Of a stretch of 64,000 nucleotides of DNA, positions 11,032-21,696 are shown in pieces. Made by a program: the position numbers and the translations under genes. Under the pieces are notes generated by a model. The model did no database searches. It saw only the letters and a list, made by a program, of their open reading frames with translations, and was not told where the DNA came from. Numbering within the stretch: the first letter of the stretch is position 1; each line of letters begins with the position of its first letter. Source of the DNA: Anaspis maculata (lineage: Eukaryota > Arthropoda > Insecta > Coleoptera > Scraptiidae). Where the stretch lies: assembly GCA_949128115.1 (NCBI GenBank), contig OX421962.1:41563745-41627744 (forward strand), in the 5' to 3' direction.

Positions 11032-11094
11032 GTAGGTGGTTTCTTTTTATATTTTTGCTTAGTTTTTAGCGCACTTCTCTAAACGGAAAGGTTT

Positions 11095-11240
11095 AGAGGT
11101 TTGTCTTCTCTTTGTACGTCCGTTTGTCCGTCTGTCACAGTATCTAGTCCTAAACAAAAGGATTTTTGCATGAAATTCCAACTCTATGAGTAGCTCATGA
11201 CGTTGGGACCCGAACCAAGAAAAATCTTGACGAAATAATG
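11095..11240. repeat. Dispersed repeat related to the LINE target sequence
   Basis: Contains TCCGTCTGTC, then CTAGTCCTAAACAAAAGGAT, then GAGTAGCTCATG and GAACCAAGAAAAATCTT. The last part matches the 244-bp sequence duplicated around the LINE (15105-15348 and 18545-18788). Weaker relatives of the first part occur near 7700, 12340 and 21860. Confidence 0.6.
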
Positions 11241-11437
11241 ATATACAATTATCACAATAACAGCAATGGGCCTATACAGTGTAATTTTTTCTCGCTTGAT
11301 CAGAAAGCCCAATGAAAATAAAAATTAACGTATTTTGAAGTGAAACTTCTTATCGCTCGCTTAAATCACAACAACCACCACAGATGAGGGACTCAGTGGA
11401 TGAGAGTGAATTCAGTTGATGCAAGGATGTTGTGTAA

Positions 11438-11609
11438 AGGTGCGTTCAGTCAGCTTATTTAGCCGCAAGTTTTAATTTTAGTCGTAAGCGCAGCATCGCT
11501 TATTGGCTGATCTAAGGAGGCTGGTTCATGACAGCCAATGAGCATCGCTGCGCTTACGACTAAAACTAAAACTTGAACTTGCGGCTAAATAAGCTGACTG
11601 AACGCACCT
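11438..11609. mobile_element. Harbinger-like MITE, copy 2 (172 bp)
   Basis: Same AGGTGCGTTCAGTCAGC ends as the copies at 5933 and 55705, flanked by perfect TAA duplications (11435-11437 and 11610-11612). Confidence 0.85.
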
Positions 11610-11612
11610 TAA

Positions 11613-12389
11613 CGCTCTTGGTGTAACGTTTTAGTGGGTGACCAGTGGCGTCCCAGAGAATGGAAGAAGGGAATGTGTTGTGAGGCTCGCCTTTGACTAA
11701 TGTTACTATTCTTTTACCGCTTGCATCGTGTTTTAGTACTTCAGATTTCATCATAAAAAAAATTTGATCTGATCGATGAATTCCAACTTACGAAAGTGTT
11801 TCATTTGCAATCAGAAAATGATCAATTTATTTCTTCAATCGGTCGCCGCTCCTGTGTTTGTAATGGGGCGACCTCTACCATCGAATATACAAACTTCCAT
11901 TATTACAGGTATTTACTGCCGGCAATGGTCTCAAAATAAAAACCTATTTATCGTTCTCAACTTTTCTGTGTACCTAAACTAGGGATGTCCAAATGTTGTC
12001 AGTGAGTCAGTGAATTGATTACTGTTAGTCGAGCTAAATCGCAATGAATAGTTTGATTCGATAAAAAAAAATCGTATGAGATGAATCAAGAACCGATTGT
12101 AGGTGAATAATAATTCTACTAAATTAATGTGGAAGCTCTAAAAAAGCATCGAAAAAAACTTTTAAGCAACAAGATACAAACGATGGATTTCATCCAGACT
12201 TGACAAAAACTATATACCTATCTTGAAAAAATAATATCGGAAACGCTTTATAACGGAGATAGCGGCTTCCAAAGTTGAGTTTTGAAAATAGTTTTTGGCG
12301 TACTTTCTCAAAAAATAAGGAAAAAGCGCTTTTAGCTTCACTTTGCCCGCCCGTCTGTCTGTCTGTACCCGGGATATCAACTCCCTCAG
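11613..12389. other. Spacer, no gene recognised
   Basis: Short unrecognised frames only. The 11566-11754 minus frame overlaps the MITE and is not a gene. A TCCGTCTGTC-type repeat starts near 12340. Confidence 0.4.
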
Positions 12390-13300
12390 GAAAAAGAGAT
12401 ATCGATGTGATGTAAACGCTGATCAATAGTAGGTAAATATATTTGTCCAGGACGTCAAGTTGACTTTTGGTTTTTTGCTCCTAGGTTTTTTGTGACTTTG
12501 CCGCCAGCTGATCCGCCATCAGGCAATGTAAATCACATCAAGATCCATCCAATTTTTGACAATTGATGCCCCGCCGCCATCTTGTATTCTCCATAATTAT
12601 TGAACATGTTTGAAAGTTATAGAACTATAGGGAGAATCATGCCGCAACGAAAAAAGATATCGATGGGGTGCAAACGCCAATCGAATGCGTACGTGTCCAC
12701 CATATAAAGTTGACCAATGATTTTTGTCACTTGCTGCCATCTTTGATCCGCCATTTTGAATTTCTCTGAAAGTGATCGATTCGAGCGAAATTTGCAGGCG
12801 ATGTAAAATTCATCAAGATCTATCCCATTTTTGACAATTGATGCCCCGCCGCCATCTTGTATTCTCCATATTGAACATGTTCCAAAGTGATAGAACTAGG
12901 AGAATAATTATGCCTCAACGAAAAGAGATATCGATGTGATGCAAACACCAATCGAATGCGGACGTGTCCACCAAGTTGATCAATGATTTTTGTCACTTGT
13001 CCGCCATTTTAAATTTCTATGGAAAGTGGTCCGATTTGAGTGAAATTCACAGGCGATGTGAATTTCATCAAAATACATCTAATTTTGGACAAATGAAGCT
13101 CTGATGCCGCCATATTGAAATTTCTTATTAGTGGAACGATTTTCATGGAGCTTGGAACTTACCGTTATTGTTTTGTATGATCAGTCTTATTTTCCAGTTG
13201 AATTTCAACATTCCGCCGCCATCTTGGCCGCCATATCAAAATCTCTTATTAGTGGAACGATTTTCATAAAACTTGGAACTTTCCCTTGTCTACACAAGTG
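12390..13300. repeat. Degenerate tandem repeat, ~255-275 bp unit, about 3.3 copies
   Basis: AGATATCGATG..TG(C/T)AAACG(C)CAATC recurs near 12400, 12655 and 12922, and TTGACAATTGATGCCCCGCC with GCCGCCATCTTGTATTCTCC recurs near 12556 and 12831. A third, diverged unit is near 13085-13130. A shorter echo (CTCTTATTAGTGGAACGATTTTCAT) is duplicated near 13120 and 13240. Confidence 0.8.
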
Positions 13301-13700
13301 TCCTCAAGTAGAAATGAGTTTAACAAAATTGTCACCAAAAACTGTTAATGAGACCCTGTAATAGAGGTTCTAGGGAGCACAGAAATGTATCTAACGAAAT
13401 CGTAGCTGATCCCGAACGGCAATGATTCAATTTTTAAGATTATCAGTTAAAAATGTCGTGATAAAAATTTGGCTTCGGTTTTTTTCAAATTTTTAGAATA
13501 ACTGGGATCGTCTAAACGGTTCATTTTCCATCTCTCTCTATCCTTAAAAAAATCTCTGTGAATAGATTAATACCTTTCTGTTCTATTAGGAGTCCAAGAC
13601 ATGAAACTATTTAATGTGGTTTTTGAAATTTGGAAATCGGTTAATAATAAGGAATCCTACAGCGGTGGGTGTTTTTCGTGCACCCCTCTGTATATATGTA
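13301..13700. other. Spacer, no gene recognised
   Basis: AT-rich sequence with no recognisable coding segment, ending at a TATA-rich tract that abuts the next foldback. Confidence 0.4.
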
Positions 13701-13702
13701 TA

Positions 13703-14524
13703 TACCGGGTGATCATTTGAAAACTATCCACCTGCAATAACTCCCGATTCCTAGTGAATATTTTCTCGAGCAAAAACAGGTCGATTTTTATATTGAGGGG
13801 GACATCCAAAACATATATTGGCAAATTTCTATATTCACTCCCCTCGCCCCCACTCACCCCAACTTTGAAATTTCAAATGACACTACCTACCTTGCGGTAC
13901 ATCAAATTGAAGGAAATTGAATTTTCTTTCTGAAAAACCAGCCCCTCCCTTTTTACCCCTCCCCCAATAAATTGGTCATTTGGAGTATCCTAGGGGGGAA
14001 GTGGGGGAGCTTTGAAAATTGTGAAAAATCTATTTCGGGAAGAGAATTCAATTTCCTTGTTTGATGTATCACAAAGTGGGTATTGACGTTTTAGATTTTT
14101 AAGGTCAGGTGCTCAGGTGGGGGTGCGAGGGAGTGAATTTGGGTGGCACTTTTTTTACAGAAAATTTTATTTTTGATGCTGTGCAGGATGACGTTAACTG
14201 TATTGGAGGGAAATGGAGGTCAAGAATATTAACTTGAACACTCAGAGAATTTTAGGAAGAATGGGTAGAGTTGAAAAATTTCAAAATATTTTTTTCAGAA
14301 AGAGAATTAAATTTTCTTTAATTTGATGTATCGCAAGGTAGGTGGTGTCATTTGAAATTTCAAAGTTGGGGTGAGTGGGGGCGAGGGGGCTCAAGATATA
14401 AATTCTCCAATGTATATTTTAGATGTCCCCCTCGATATAAAAATCGACCTGTTTTTGCTCAAAGACATTCGCACAAGGAATCGGGAGATATTGCAGGTGG
14501 ATAGTTTTCAAATGATCACCCGGT
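13703..14524. repeat. Foldback with CCGGGTGATCATTTGAAAAC ends
   Basis: Left arm 13703 to ~13940 and right arm ~14290 to 14524 are near complements, including AAAAACAGGTCGATTTTTAT and its inverse. The loop is not unique sequence: it contains a second, direct copy of part of the right arm (GAATTCAATTTCC..TTTGATGTATCACAA near 14045). The frames at 13657-13857 minus and 14371-14673 plus are mirror images and not genes. A diverged relative is the foldback at 55947-57010. Confidence 0.8.
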
Positions 14525-14526
14525 AT

Positions 14527-15104
14527 ATATATTTGAAAAACGGTTTTTTCATTTTTTGCGAAAGTACATATTTATTTTTCAGTGCTCTATTATCTTCTGG
14601 AATATTCTCAAAAAAAAAGTGTTGCACCCTGTGTACTTACATAAGTAAGTATATACACATTTGCATAATGTAAAATTTTATAATCTATTGTAAAACAATC
14701 TCACAAAAACGAAAAGAACACCTGTTCTAACGTTGTTTGCTAACTGATTTCATACCTATATAGAAGTTTTACTTCTTCCGAGGGTGACCATGGTCACGCG
14801 CACCCACGTTTTTTTGTTTTTGCGAAATTTTGGAAATTTTAAGAAGAAAAAAAGTGAAGTTTGAGAATTTCACTCCCATTTTTAAAGTGGCATTGAATAC
14901 GCGCCATATGTGTCGTCATCGTCCCCATCCAATAGTATGGATCGGAGGTGTGGCAAACTGGAGCGTTGGGAGCGTAGAAACTAACAGTGGCGTAGAGATT
15001 TTCGTTTAATTGCGAAACCTATTGTGTGAAAATGGCAAAAACCTTGAGATTAGAATTAATTTTAAGTGATTTAAATGATTGGACAAATAGTTGTTGGTGT
15101 AATT
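14527..15104. other. Spacer before the LINE target copy
   Basis: AT-rich sequence with no recognisable gene. An isolated CAGTGGCGTAG near 14985 resembles a hAT terminus but has no partner nearby. Confidence 0.4.
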
Positions 15105-15348
15105 AACTTGAGTTTGATTGAACTCATTCATGGGGATTCGTTCAATTCCTGACCGCCACACTGCACTACATTGGCATGATAGTACGCCACTGATCCAACC
15201 CGCTGTCACAACACAATCCCAGTGTTGTTTGCCGTCGCTTGGAATCTCCGTCTCCGAACGGAACGGAATCCTAGACAAAAAAGATTTCAACTCAAATGAG
15301 TAGCTCATGTCCTTGGTATCCGAACTAAGAAAAATCTTTTCAAAATAA
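15105..15348. repeat. 244-bp flanking direct repeat, 5' copy
   Basis: It begins AACTTGAGTTTGATTGAACT and ends ATCTTTTCAAAATAA. It is identical to 18545-18788 except for one C/T difference (15255 versus 18695). It lies immediately before the LINE and looks like a very long target-site duplication. Confidence 0.9.
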
Positions 15349-18300
15349 TCAGGCCGAGGAACAGATGACTGCATGTAATCCAAACATTGAACCACATAGA
15401 ATTACGTTGGATGGGGTCCTGAAATCTGAAGGTTCACTGTTGGTAGAGATCATGGAGGAAAATGGATTCTTGGTGCTCAACGGTAGGTCTAAGGGCGATA
15501 TTCCCGGTCAATTCACTCACATTGGTAGAAACGGCAGTTCGGTGATAGATCTCGTGTGGATAAATATCAAGGATGTTGTGTTCGTAGAATGTTTTCGAAT
15601 AGAAAATTTCTTAGTTTCAGATCACCACGCTTGTCAGTTGAACCTAAAAATTACCACTTCCAATTATAATGATAAATCAAAGATAACCAAACAATTTGAA
15701 TTTACCACTAAAAAAGTTCTTAATTTCCCCGAGAATAAAAGACAGTCCTTTTCAAACATCATGGCACACTCCTATCGACTGCAATGCATAAGTGACGCGA
15801 ACACATCCGATTGTTTATATGAAAACTTCTTATCTGCTGTAACGGAATGCTCACAGTTTTTAGGTTTCATTAAAGAAGTGAGAATAGCAAGTAATGATAA
15901 TCGCCCAAAAAACTATTGGTTGGATAACGAATGTAAACATCAGAAAGAGTTAGTAAGACGCCTGTTCAAATCATGCAAGCAGAAGTGTTTCGATGAGGAG
16001 TCCCGGAATTCGTATCTAACGGAAAAAAGGCATTACATGTCTCTAATAAGGTCGAGAAAAAAACAGGAAAAACAGAAAATTCTTCAAGGTTTCTATAATG
16101 TAGAGAATAGCCAGCAATTCTGGAAAGCTTATAAGGACTCCACAATGAAACAAAATGTGCATAGTGTGGAAAAAATATCACCCGACGAAATACGTACCTT
16201 TTACAAAGATTTTTACGCAGCAAACTTCACCACGAACCGAGATTTCATAGACGCAAGGCATCCTTATTTAGACCAAGATGTAACGCGATCTGAGTTGTTT
16301 AGAGCCGTCAATCAATCAAAAAATAAAAAAGCGACAGGATCAGATAACGTTAGCAATGAACAAATTAAAGCTTTACCTTTGGATTGGATGAACTATATAC
16401 AAAATTTATTTAACACCATTTTGAAAACTGAAAAAACACCTAAGGAATGGGGAAACGTCAAACTTACACATATTTATAAAAAGGGCGACCCCAACCAATT
16501 GCAGAATTATAGACCGATTGCACTTATAAACAGTATCGCTAAAATTTTCACGAACATCTTGAACAACCGCATAATGACTTACGCTGAAAGTGCCGGCATA
16601 CTCCCCGAGAGTCAGAATGGCTTTAGAAAAAATAGGTCCTGCCAAGACAACATATTCACTTTAAACACAATAATAGCCAACAACTTACGACTGCGTGGTA
16701 GAAAGATATACGCTTTCTTCATCGACTTTCGAAAAGCTTTTGATTCAGTTAACCACGAGATTCTTTGGTACCGGTTGCACAAGAACGGAGTAAGCTCTAA
16801 GTTTATAAGAATAATAGAAAACTTATACGAAAATGCGAGAATACTTCTCCAGAATGACTCTAGAACGGGTATTACCACTGTCAAAGTTACAAAGGGAGTT
16901 CTCCAAGGAGACTGCCTGAGTCCTACTCTCTTTTCCTTTTTCTTGAGTGATTTGGAGCGGAGTCTATTACGCAAGGGAGCAAGGGGGGTTTCTTTAGACG
17001 GAGGGCCAGATGTTCTTACTTTACAGTATGCAGACGATATAGTCATTTTTGCTGACTCACCTGCTTCATTGCAGAAAAGTATTAATATAATTGCAGCATA
17101 CTGTGAGAAGGTGAAACTAAATATTAATGCAGAAAAATCAAAGGTAGTCGTGTTCAGACGGGGGAATAGAACTAAAAATGATCATTTCTACTTTAATGAC
17201 AGCGACATAGAGGTTGTAAATAAATACAAGTACTTGGGACTGACGTTCTCATACAATGGTTTTTTCACAGAACACTGCAGGAGTGTAGTTAGTAAATGTA
17301 ACATCGCGAATGGTGTAGTAAGAGGTATTATCAGTAAAAATAAAATCACTAACTGGGACAGCATAATGAAACTGTATCATAGCGTGATTGTATCGATGGG
17401 GTCTTACTGTGTCTGTGTGTGGGGACCAAAATGTGTAGCAGAATTAGAAAAAATTCAACTCAACTTTCTCAAGAAACTTTTTTATCTGAACAGAAACACA
17501 GCCGGATACATTGTTCGTATAGAATTAAGCATCAACAAAATGGAATATATGTTAATCAAAGAGACACTATCTTACCTTAAAAAAATATGCACCATGTCAA
17601 CAAACCGGTTACCAAACAGAGCTTTCAATAGACTTTTACAGCTACATAACACTAATACACATAATCAAAATCACTGCTATAACTGGTATACACTTTTCTC
17701 GAATATTCTTCTTTCCTACGGTATACATTTTGAATATGGTGATTTCTCCCTAAACAGTAAGGAGCACACCTCCAAAATTCTAGAGACTGTTAAAAAGGGA
17801 AACTTTGACTCGGACTGGAACAGAATTCTACTCTCTATTAACAACACAAAATACAAGTACTTGAATAGCATCACCAACACCTATGATTTGCACTACAAAG
17901 ATATCCCACTATACCTAAAAAGATTTTTCCTACAACTTAGAACAACAAACGACCATTTTTTTACATTATATATCAAGGGTATCTCATACAAAATCAATTG
18001 CAATAACATCTGCACAATGTGCAACCTCAACTCATGCGAAACTCTCGAACACATCATCTTTGAATGCCCGCTGTACCGAGAATTCAGACACAGTCTCAGG
18101 GGGCTACCGTTGCGCCTGGATGAAATTTTGCTGAGCACTAGCAGAACCGTGGTTACAGCCCTATACAAATATACTGTCAACGCCCTAACACTGAGATCGT
18201 TTGTGCTTTTCGAATGAATAACAGTCTTACTTTCCTCGCCTATTCCGTCACCAGCAAGATCACTACTTTTCAATGGGGAATTTTGCAATCTGCGCTTGTT

Positions 18301-18544
18301 TTATTATATAGAAACTGTACTTTGCTTGGTATTTCATTTTCATTTTTTTGTTGTATTTCTGATGACGAGCAATTTTGGGAATATCTGTTTATATTTTTTG
18401 TTTATTATGTCTTTTTTTTTCATACTATTATTTTGTACCTACTTTAATAAGATGGACGTATACTTAAGTTCTGTCAAAATATTGAACTTCTTGCTAAAAA
18501 CAAATGTTTGCAGAGCAATAAACTATTCTATTCTATTCTATTCT
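15349..18544 (+). mobile_element. 5'-truncated APE-type LINE with intact RT frame
   Basis: The element begins within its endonuclease-coding region and ends, after AATAAA, in a (TTCTA)n tail. It is bounded by 244-bp direct repeats. The single long frame (15365-18214) lacks the first half of the endonuclease, so this copy is dead on arrival as an autonomous unit, although it has no stop codons or frameshifts. One mismatch between the flanks suggests recent insertion. Confidence 0.9.
15365..18217 (+). CDS. LINE ORF2: endonuclease C-terminus, reverse transcriptase, zinc knuckle
   Basis: A 950-residue frame. The start at 15365 is just the first in-frame ATG after the truncation, not a native start. 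Residues ~15-105 are the end of an APE-type endonuclease (GSSVIDLVWI, then SDHHACQLNL). Reverse transcriptase follows: WGNVKLTHIYKKGDP (~360), NYRPIALINSIAKIF (~381), FIDFRKAFDSVNH (~452), GVLQGDCLSPTLF (~511) and the catalytic YADDIVIFAD with Asp557/Asp558. A C-terminal CCHC-type finger has C883-x2-C886-x9-H896-x4-C901. This domain order places it in the I/Jockey supergroup of non-LTR retrotransposons; the clade cannot be fixed by eye. It would act by target-primed reverse transcription, but without a complete endonuclease this copy could not nick its own target. Confidence 0.93.
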   Translation: MTACNPNIEPHRITLDGVLKSEGSLLVEIMEENGFLVLNGRSKGDIPGQFTHIGRNGSSVIDLVWINIKDVVFVECFRIENFLVSDHHACQLNLKITTSNYNDKSKITKQFEFTTKKVLNFPENKRQSFSNIMAHSYRLQCISDANTSDCLYENFLSAVTECSQFLGFIKEVRIASNDNRPKNYWLDNECKHQKELVRRLFKSCKQKCFDEESRNSYLTEKRHYMSLIRSRKKQEKQKILQGFYNVENSQQFWKAYKDSTMKQNVHSVEKISPDEIRTFYKDFYAANFTTNRDFIDARHPYLDQDVTRSELFRAVNQSKNKKATGSDNVSNEQIKALPLDWMNYIQNLFNTILKTEKTPKEWGNVKLTHIYKKGDPNQLQNYRPIALINSIAKIFTNILNNRIMTYAESAGILPESQNGFRKNRSCQDNIFTLNTIIANNLRLRGRKIYAFFIDFRKAFDSVNHEILWYRLHKNGVSSKFIRIIENLYENARILLQNDSRTGITTVKVTKGVLQGDCLSPTLFSFFLSDLERSLLRKGARGVSLDGGPDVLTLQYADDIVIFADSPASLQKSINIIAAYCEKVKLNINAEKSKVVVFRRGNRTKNDHFYFNDSDIEVVNKYKYLGLTFSYNGFFTEHCRSVVSKCNIANGVVRGIISKNKITNWDSIMKLYHSVIVSMGSYCVCVWGPKCVAELEKIQLNFLKKLFYLNRNTAGYIVRIELSINKMEYMLIKETLSYLKKICTMSTNRLPNRAFNRLLQLHNTNTHNQNHCYNWYTLFSNILLSYGIHFEYGDFSLNSKEHTSKILETVKKGNFDSDWNRILLSINNTKYKYLNSITNTYDLHYKDIPLYLKRFFLQLRTTNDHFFTLYIKGISYKINCNNICTMCNLNSCETLEHIIFECPLYREFRHSLRGLPLRLDEILLSTSRTVVTALYKYTVNALTLRSFVLFE

Positions 18545-18788
18545 AACTTGAGTTTGATTGAACTCATTCATGGGGATTCGTTCAATTCCTGACCGCCACA
18601 CTGCACTACATTGGCATGATAGTACGCCACTGATCCAACCCGCTGTCACAACACAATCCCAGTGTTGTTTGCCGTCGCTTGGAATCTCCGTCTCTGAACG
18701 GAACGGAATCCTAGACAAAAAAGATTTCAACTCAAATGAGTAGCTCATGTCCTTGGTATCCGAACTAAGAAAAATCTTTTCAAAATAA
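18545..18788. repeat. 244-bp flanking direct repeat, 3' copy
   Basis: Second copy of 15105-15348, abutting the (TTCTA)n tail of the LINE. Downstream it continues into unique sequence (CGATATATTAAC), while the first copy continues into the LINE at 15349. Confidence 0.9.
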
Positions 18789-18934
18789 CGATATATTAAC
18801 AACTACTTGAATAATAACATTTTAGTGTGGGGCGGCGTCACCAATTAGGTGCTGAAGCTCACAATTGGATTTAAAAAATTGGTTATAGTCCGTAACATTT
18901 AAGATAAGCACACCAATAAAAATGTGCAGTTGAC

Positions 18935-19680
18935 CAGAATGCGTCTGAACGAGTCCATTCCTTCGTTCAGGGTGTGGTCGGAGATAGCCACCGCTCATAC
19001 GTCCCACCGGAAAAAGTCCACGACTCATTTATCCCTGAGTTCTACCACTGCGGAGACATCCAATGCTAAAACGATTTACCGGAAAAATGTCCACCACGCA
19101 TTTATCCACTCTCAGGTGACTTCGCCCATAGACATTGCAAAACTAGGAGGAACTTGGGAAATGCCAACTATCGGCATGTAGTCGGGGGTAGCCTCGAGCC
19201 TAGAGTTGTGGCACTGAAATTTGCAAATTTCACTGTTAAAAAACGAGCAACTGTCGAGTAATATCATAGAAAAGAAATAAACTAGGTACTGCTATTTTTC
19301 ATGCTAATATAATTATGCAACCAAACATAGGTACATTCAACAGACCATCTACTAGTTTTGAAATGTCTATGCGGGTGTAGGCGGCATATTATGACAGTGG
19401 CTGAATGAGCGGTGGACTTTTTTTCCGGGGGGACATTTGAGCCGTGGGATGATTTATCCGAGGATTTATCGGTGTGAAGACTTGGGGATAAATGCCTGAT
19501 GGACCTTTCTACGGTGGACCGTTTGATCAGTGGATGTCTTTGCGGTGTCAGAATTCGGGGATAAATGCGTGGTGGACTTTTTTCCGGTGGATCGTTTCAG
19601 CACCGGATGTCTTCGCGGTGGGAGAACTTGGGGATAAATGAGTCGTGGACTTTTTCCGGTGGGACGTTTGAGCTCTGGAC
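18935..19680. repeat. Inverted blocks of 73-bp tandem repeats (FB-like)
   Basis: The right block has a repeat containing GTGGACTTTTTCCGGTGG and GGGGATAAATG, starting at about 19412, 19499, 19572 and 19645 (last three exactly 73 bp apart). The left block (about 19000-19110) has two units in the opposite orientation, 72 bp apart (CCGGAAAAAGTCCACGACTC and relatives). About 300 bp separates the blocks. Terminal inverted repeats made of short tandem units are typical of Foldback/Galileo elements of Drosophila, but no transposase is present. Confidence 0.75.
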
Positions 19681-19836
19681 TGATTTCGCTGTTAACCGCT
19701 GAGTGGTCTCTCCCCGATCGACATTGACCGTGCCATTCGACTATTTATTATTTTGAAATAGTCAATAATAAGTAGGTACCTTGAGGATATTGGCACCCAA
19801 ACTATGAAACAATTTCCCTTAAAAATAAAAGAAATA

Positions 19837-21696
19837 TAGTAATGTCTGGATAATCCGAACAGAAAGTTTTCAGACCCCGTTCGGATTACCAAAACGTTCG
19901 GGTTGTAGAATTCACACCGAATGATATCTATAATCCGAACGTGTTCAGTTTATCAACTGCTCACAAATCGAAGTGGATATTTTTAAAAAAAGGTTTTTCT
20001 AAAATCGCCAGAAAATTCTTGAAAATCATTCGATTGTGAAACCGTTTGCACTGTTTTGAAGAAAAATGTCAATATTTTCAAAAACTACTGAAGTCCTCCA
20101 CAAAAATTACATGGATATGTCTAATACAGGGTGATGAAAAAAGTCGTTCAGTTTTGTTCTTTTTTAATCTCATGCAGGAGATTGTTTATTCACCCTGTAC
20201 ACCTATACTTGTTTGGATCTTATAGCCTGTAGCTTATGTAACTCGTTAGTTTTTATTTTTCCGCTTTCCGTTGCGTACTTACCAAAATATAGCCTTTTTA
20301 CTTTCCAAAGTCATTTTGTCAATGAATAAATCCGGGGGGCTACTGGATTTTTTGGTGCTTACAAAACAATGCCACTTGGTACATTTAAAACGATTTTTTG
20401 AGCAGATTTCAAATGAAAGACTACATCAAAATATACAGGGTGTCGCATGAACGAAGAAATTTGTTTCTGACACCTTATTACAGGTTTTAGAAAATTTCAC
20501 TTTTCAATTTCACAATTTTATGTCTAACAAGAAGAGATCGTCCATTACCGGAATTATTCTCCGACCTTCTCCATGTGTAATTGGGGCACTGCCAGTGGCC
20601 AGGAGTCGTCTCTTTGCCCACCGATGACACTTTGTGATACGTTCACCAAATTGACAATTTCTCTTTGCCTTGTACCATTCCGCAAGATATTTGCCACGAT
20701 ATCGAACTTACCTGGAGTTGATCTTTGCAACGGCATTTTGCTACTGATTATTTCGAAATAAAATGAATCTTATAAATGATTTTCTTGCGACACCCTGTAT
20801 ACATCAGATGGTTGAGACGCCATACCTTCATTAATTTTGAAATCTGCGCAAAAAATCGTTCTAAAAGTACCAAGTGGCATTGCTTAGTACAAAAAAAATC
20901 CAGTAGCGTCCGGATTTAGTAGATTCATCGATAAAACGACTTTGGAAAGTGAAAAGGCTATATTTTGGTAAGTACGCAACGGAAAGCGGAAAACTAAAAA
21001 CTGACGAGTTACATAAGCTGCAGAATATAAGATCCAAGTAAATATAGGTGTGCAGGGTGGATGAACAATCTCCTGCACGAGAGTAAAAAAGAACAAAACT
21101 GAACGACTTTTTTCATCACCCTGTATTAGACATATCGATGTGATTTCTGTGGAGGACTTCAGTAGTTCTTGAAAATATTGACATTTTTCTTCAAAACAGT
21201 GCAAGCGGTTTCACAATCGAGTGATTTTTAAGAATTTTGTGGCGATTTAAAAAAAAACATTTTTTAAAAATATCCACTTCAATTTGTGAGCAGTTTAGAT
21301 ACCTTGCTCAGCCATCAAAATGCTGCCAATATGCATTAAAATTATGCAAATTATTCATAAAAGGTTTATTTTGAATTATTTCATATTACTTCAATAAAGC
21401 GTACTGCCAGGGTAGCGTATGAACATCTAGACTCCAATTGACGCAAAATATCAGCTTTTTGTTGAAAATCAACGTGACATGCTTCCGTGTTGAAGACATG
21501 GCTCAAATACAGCTTACAATGAAAGCTAAGACTTATAAGCTCGCATAAAATATTAGGTATTCTTTCGGAAGGCACGCACAAATAAAAATAAATGACAGTT
21601 CGGATTACAGGATACAGGGGTTCGGATTATAGATATCATTTTACAGAATTGGGGTGTTCGGATTATAGAGTAGTTCGGATTATCCATACATTACTG
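19837..21696. repeat. Large foldback with pogo/Tc1-like ends, TA duplication
   Basis: Ends are (C/T)AGTAATGT(A/C)TGGATAATCC and its complement, flanked by TA. The motif ATAATCCGAAC recurs about eight times near both ends. Long arms pair through CGACTTTGGAAAGT-type sequence to a core at ~20436-20797. Each arm holds a mini-element with CAGGGTGATGA and TCACCCTG ends (20127-20196 and mirror ~21052-21123). The right arm carries about 300 bp (21302-21600) missing from the left. Confidence 0.8.
20436..20797 (-). mobile_element. Core element, Tc1-like, with HTH fragment
   Basis: CAGGGTGTCGCATGAA at the left and TTCTTGCGACACCCTG at the right, flanked by TA, form the ends of a 362-bp element at the centre of the large foldback. 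On the minus strand (20736-20554) a frame reads RNGTRQREIVNLVNVSQSVI, which fits the helix-turn-helix N-terminus of Tc1/mariner transposases. The catalytic region is gone. Confidence 0.55.

Noticed and set aside
12390..13300. CRISPR-like array
   Set aside because: Long degenerate units with no short identical repeats and unique spacers, and the host is a eukaryote.
15006..15395. 129-residue minus-strand frame across the LINE 5' junction, with twin at 18533-18802
   Set aside because: The duplicated frame is explained by the 244-bp direct repeats and has no domain.
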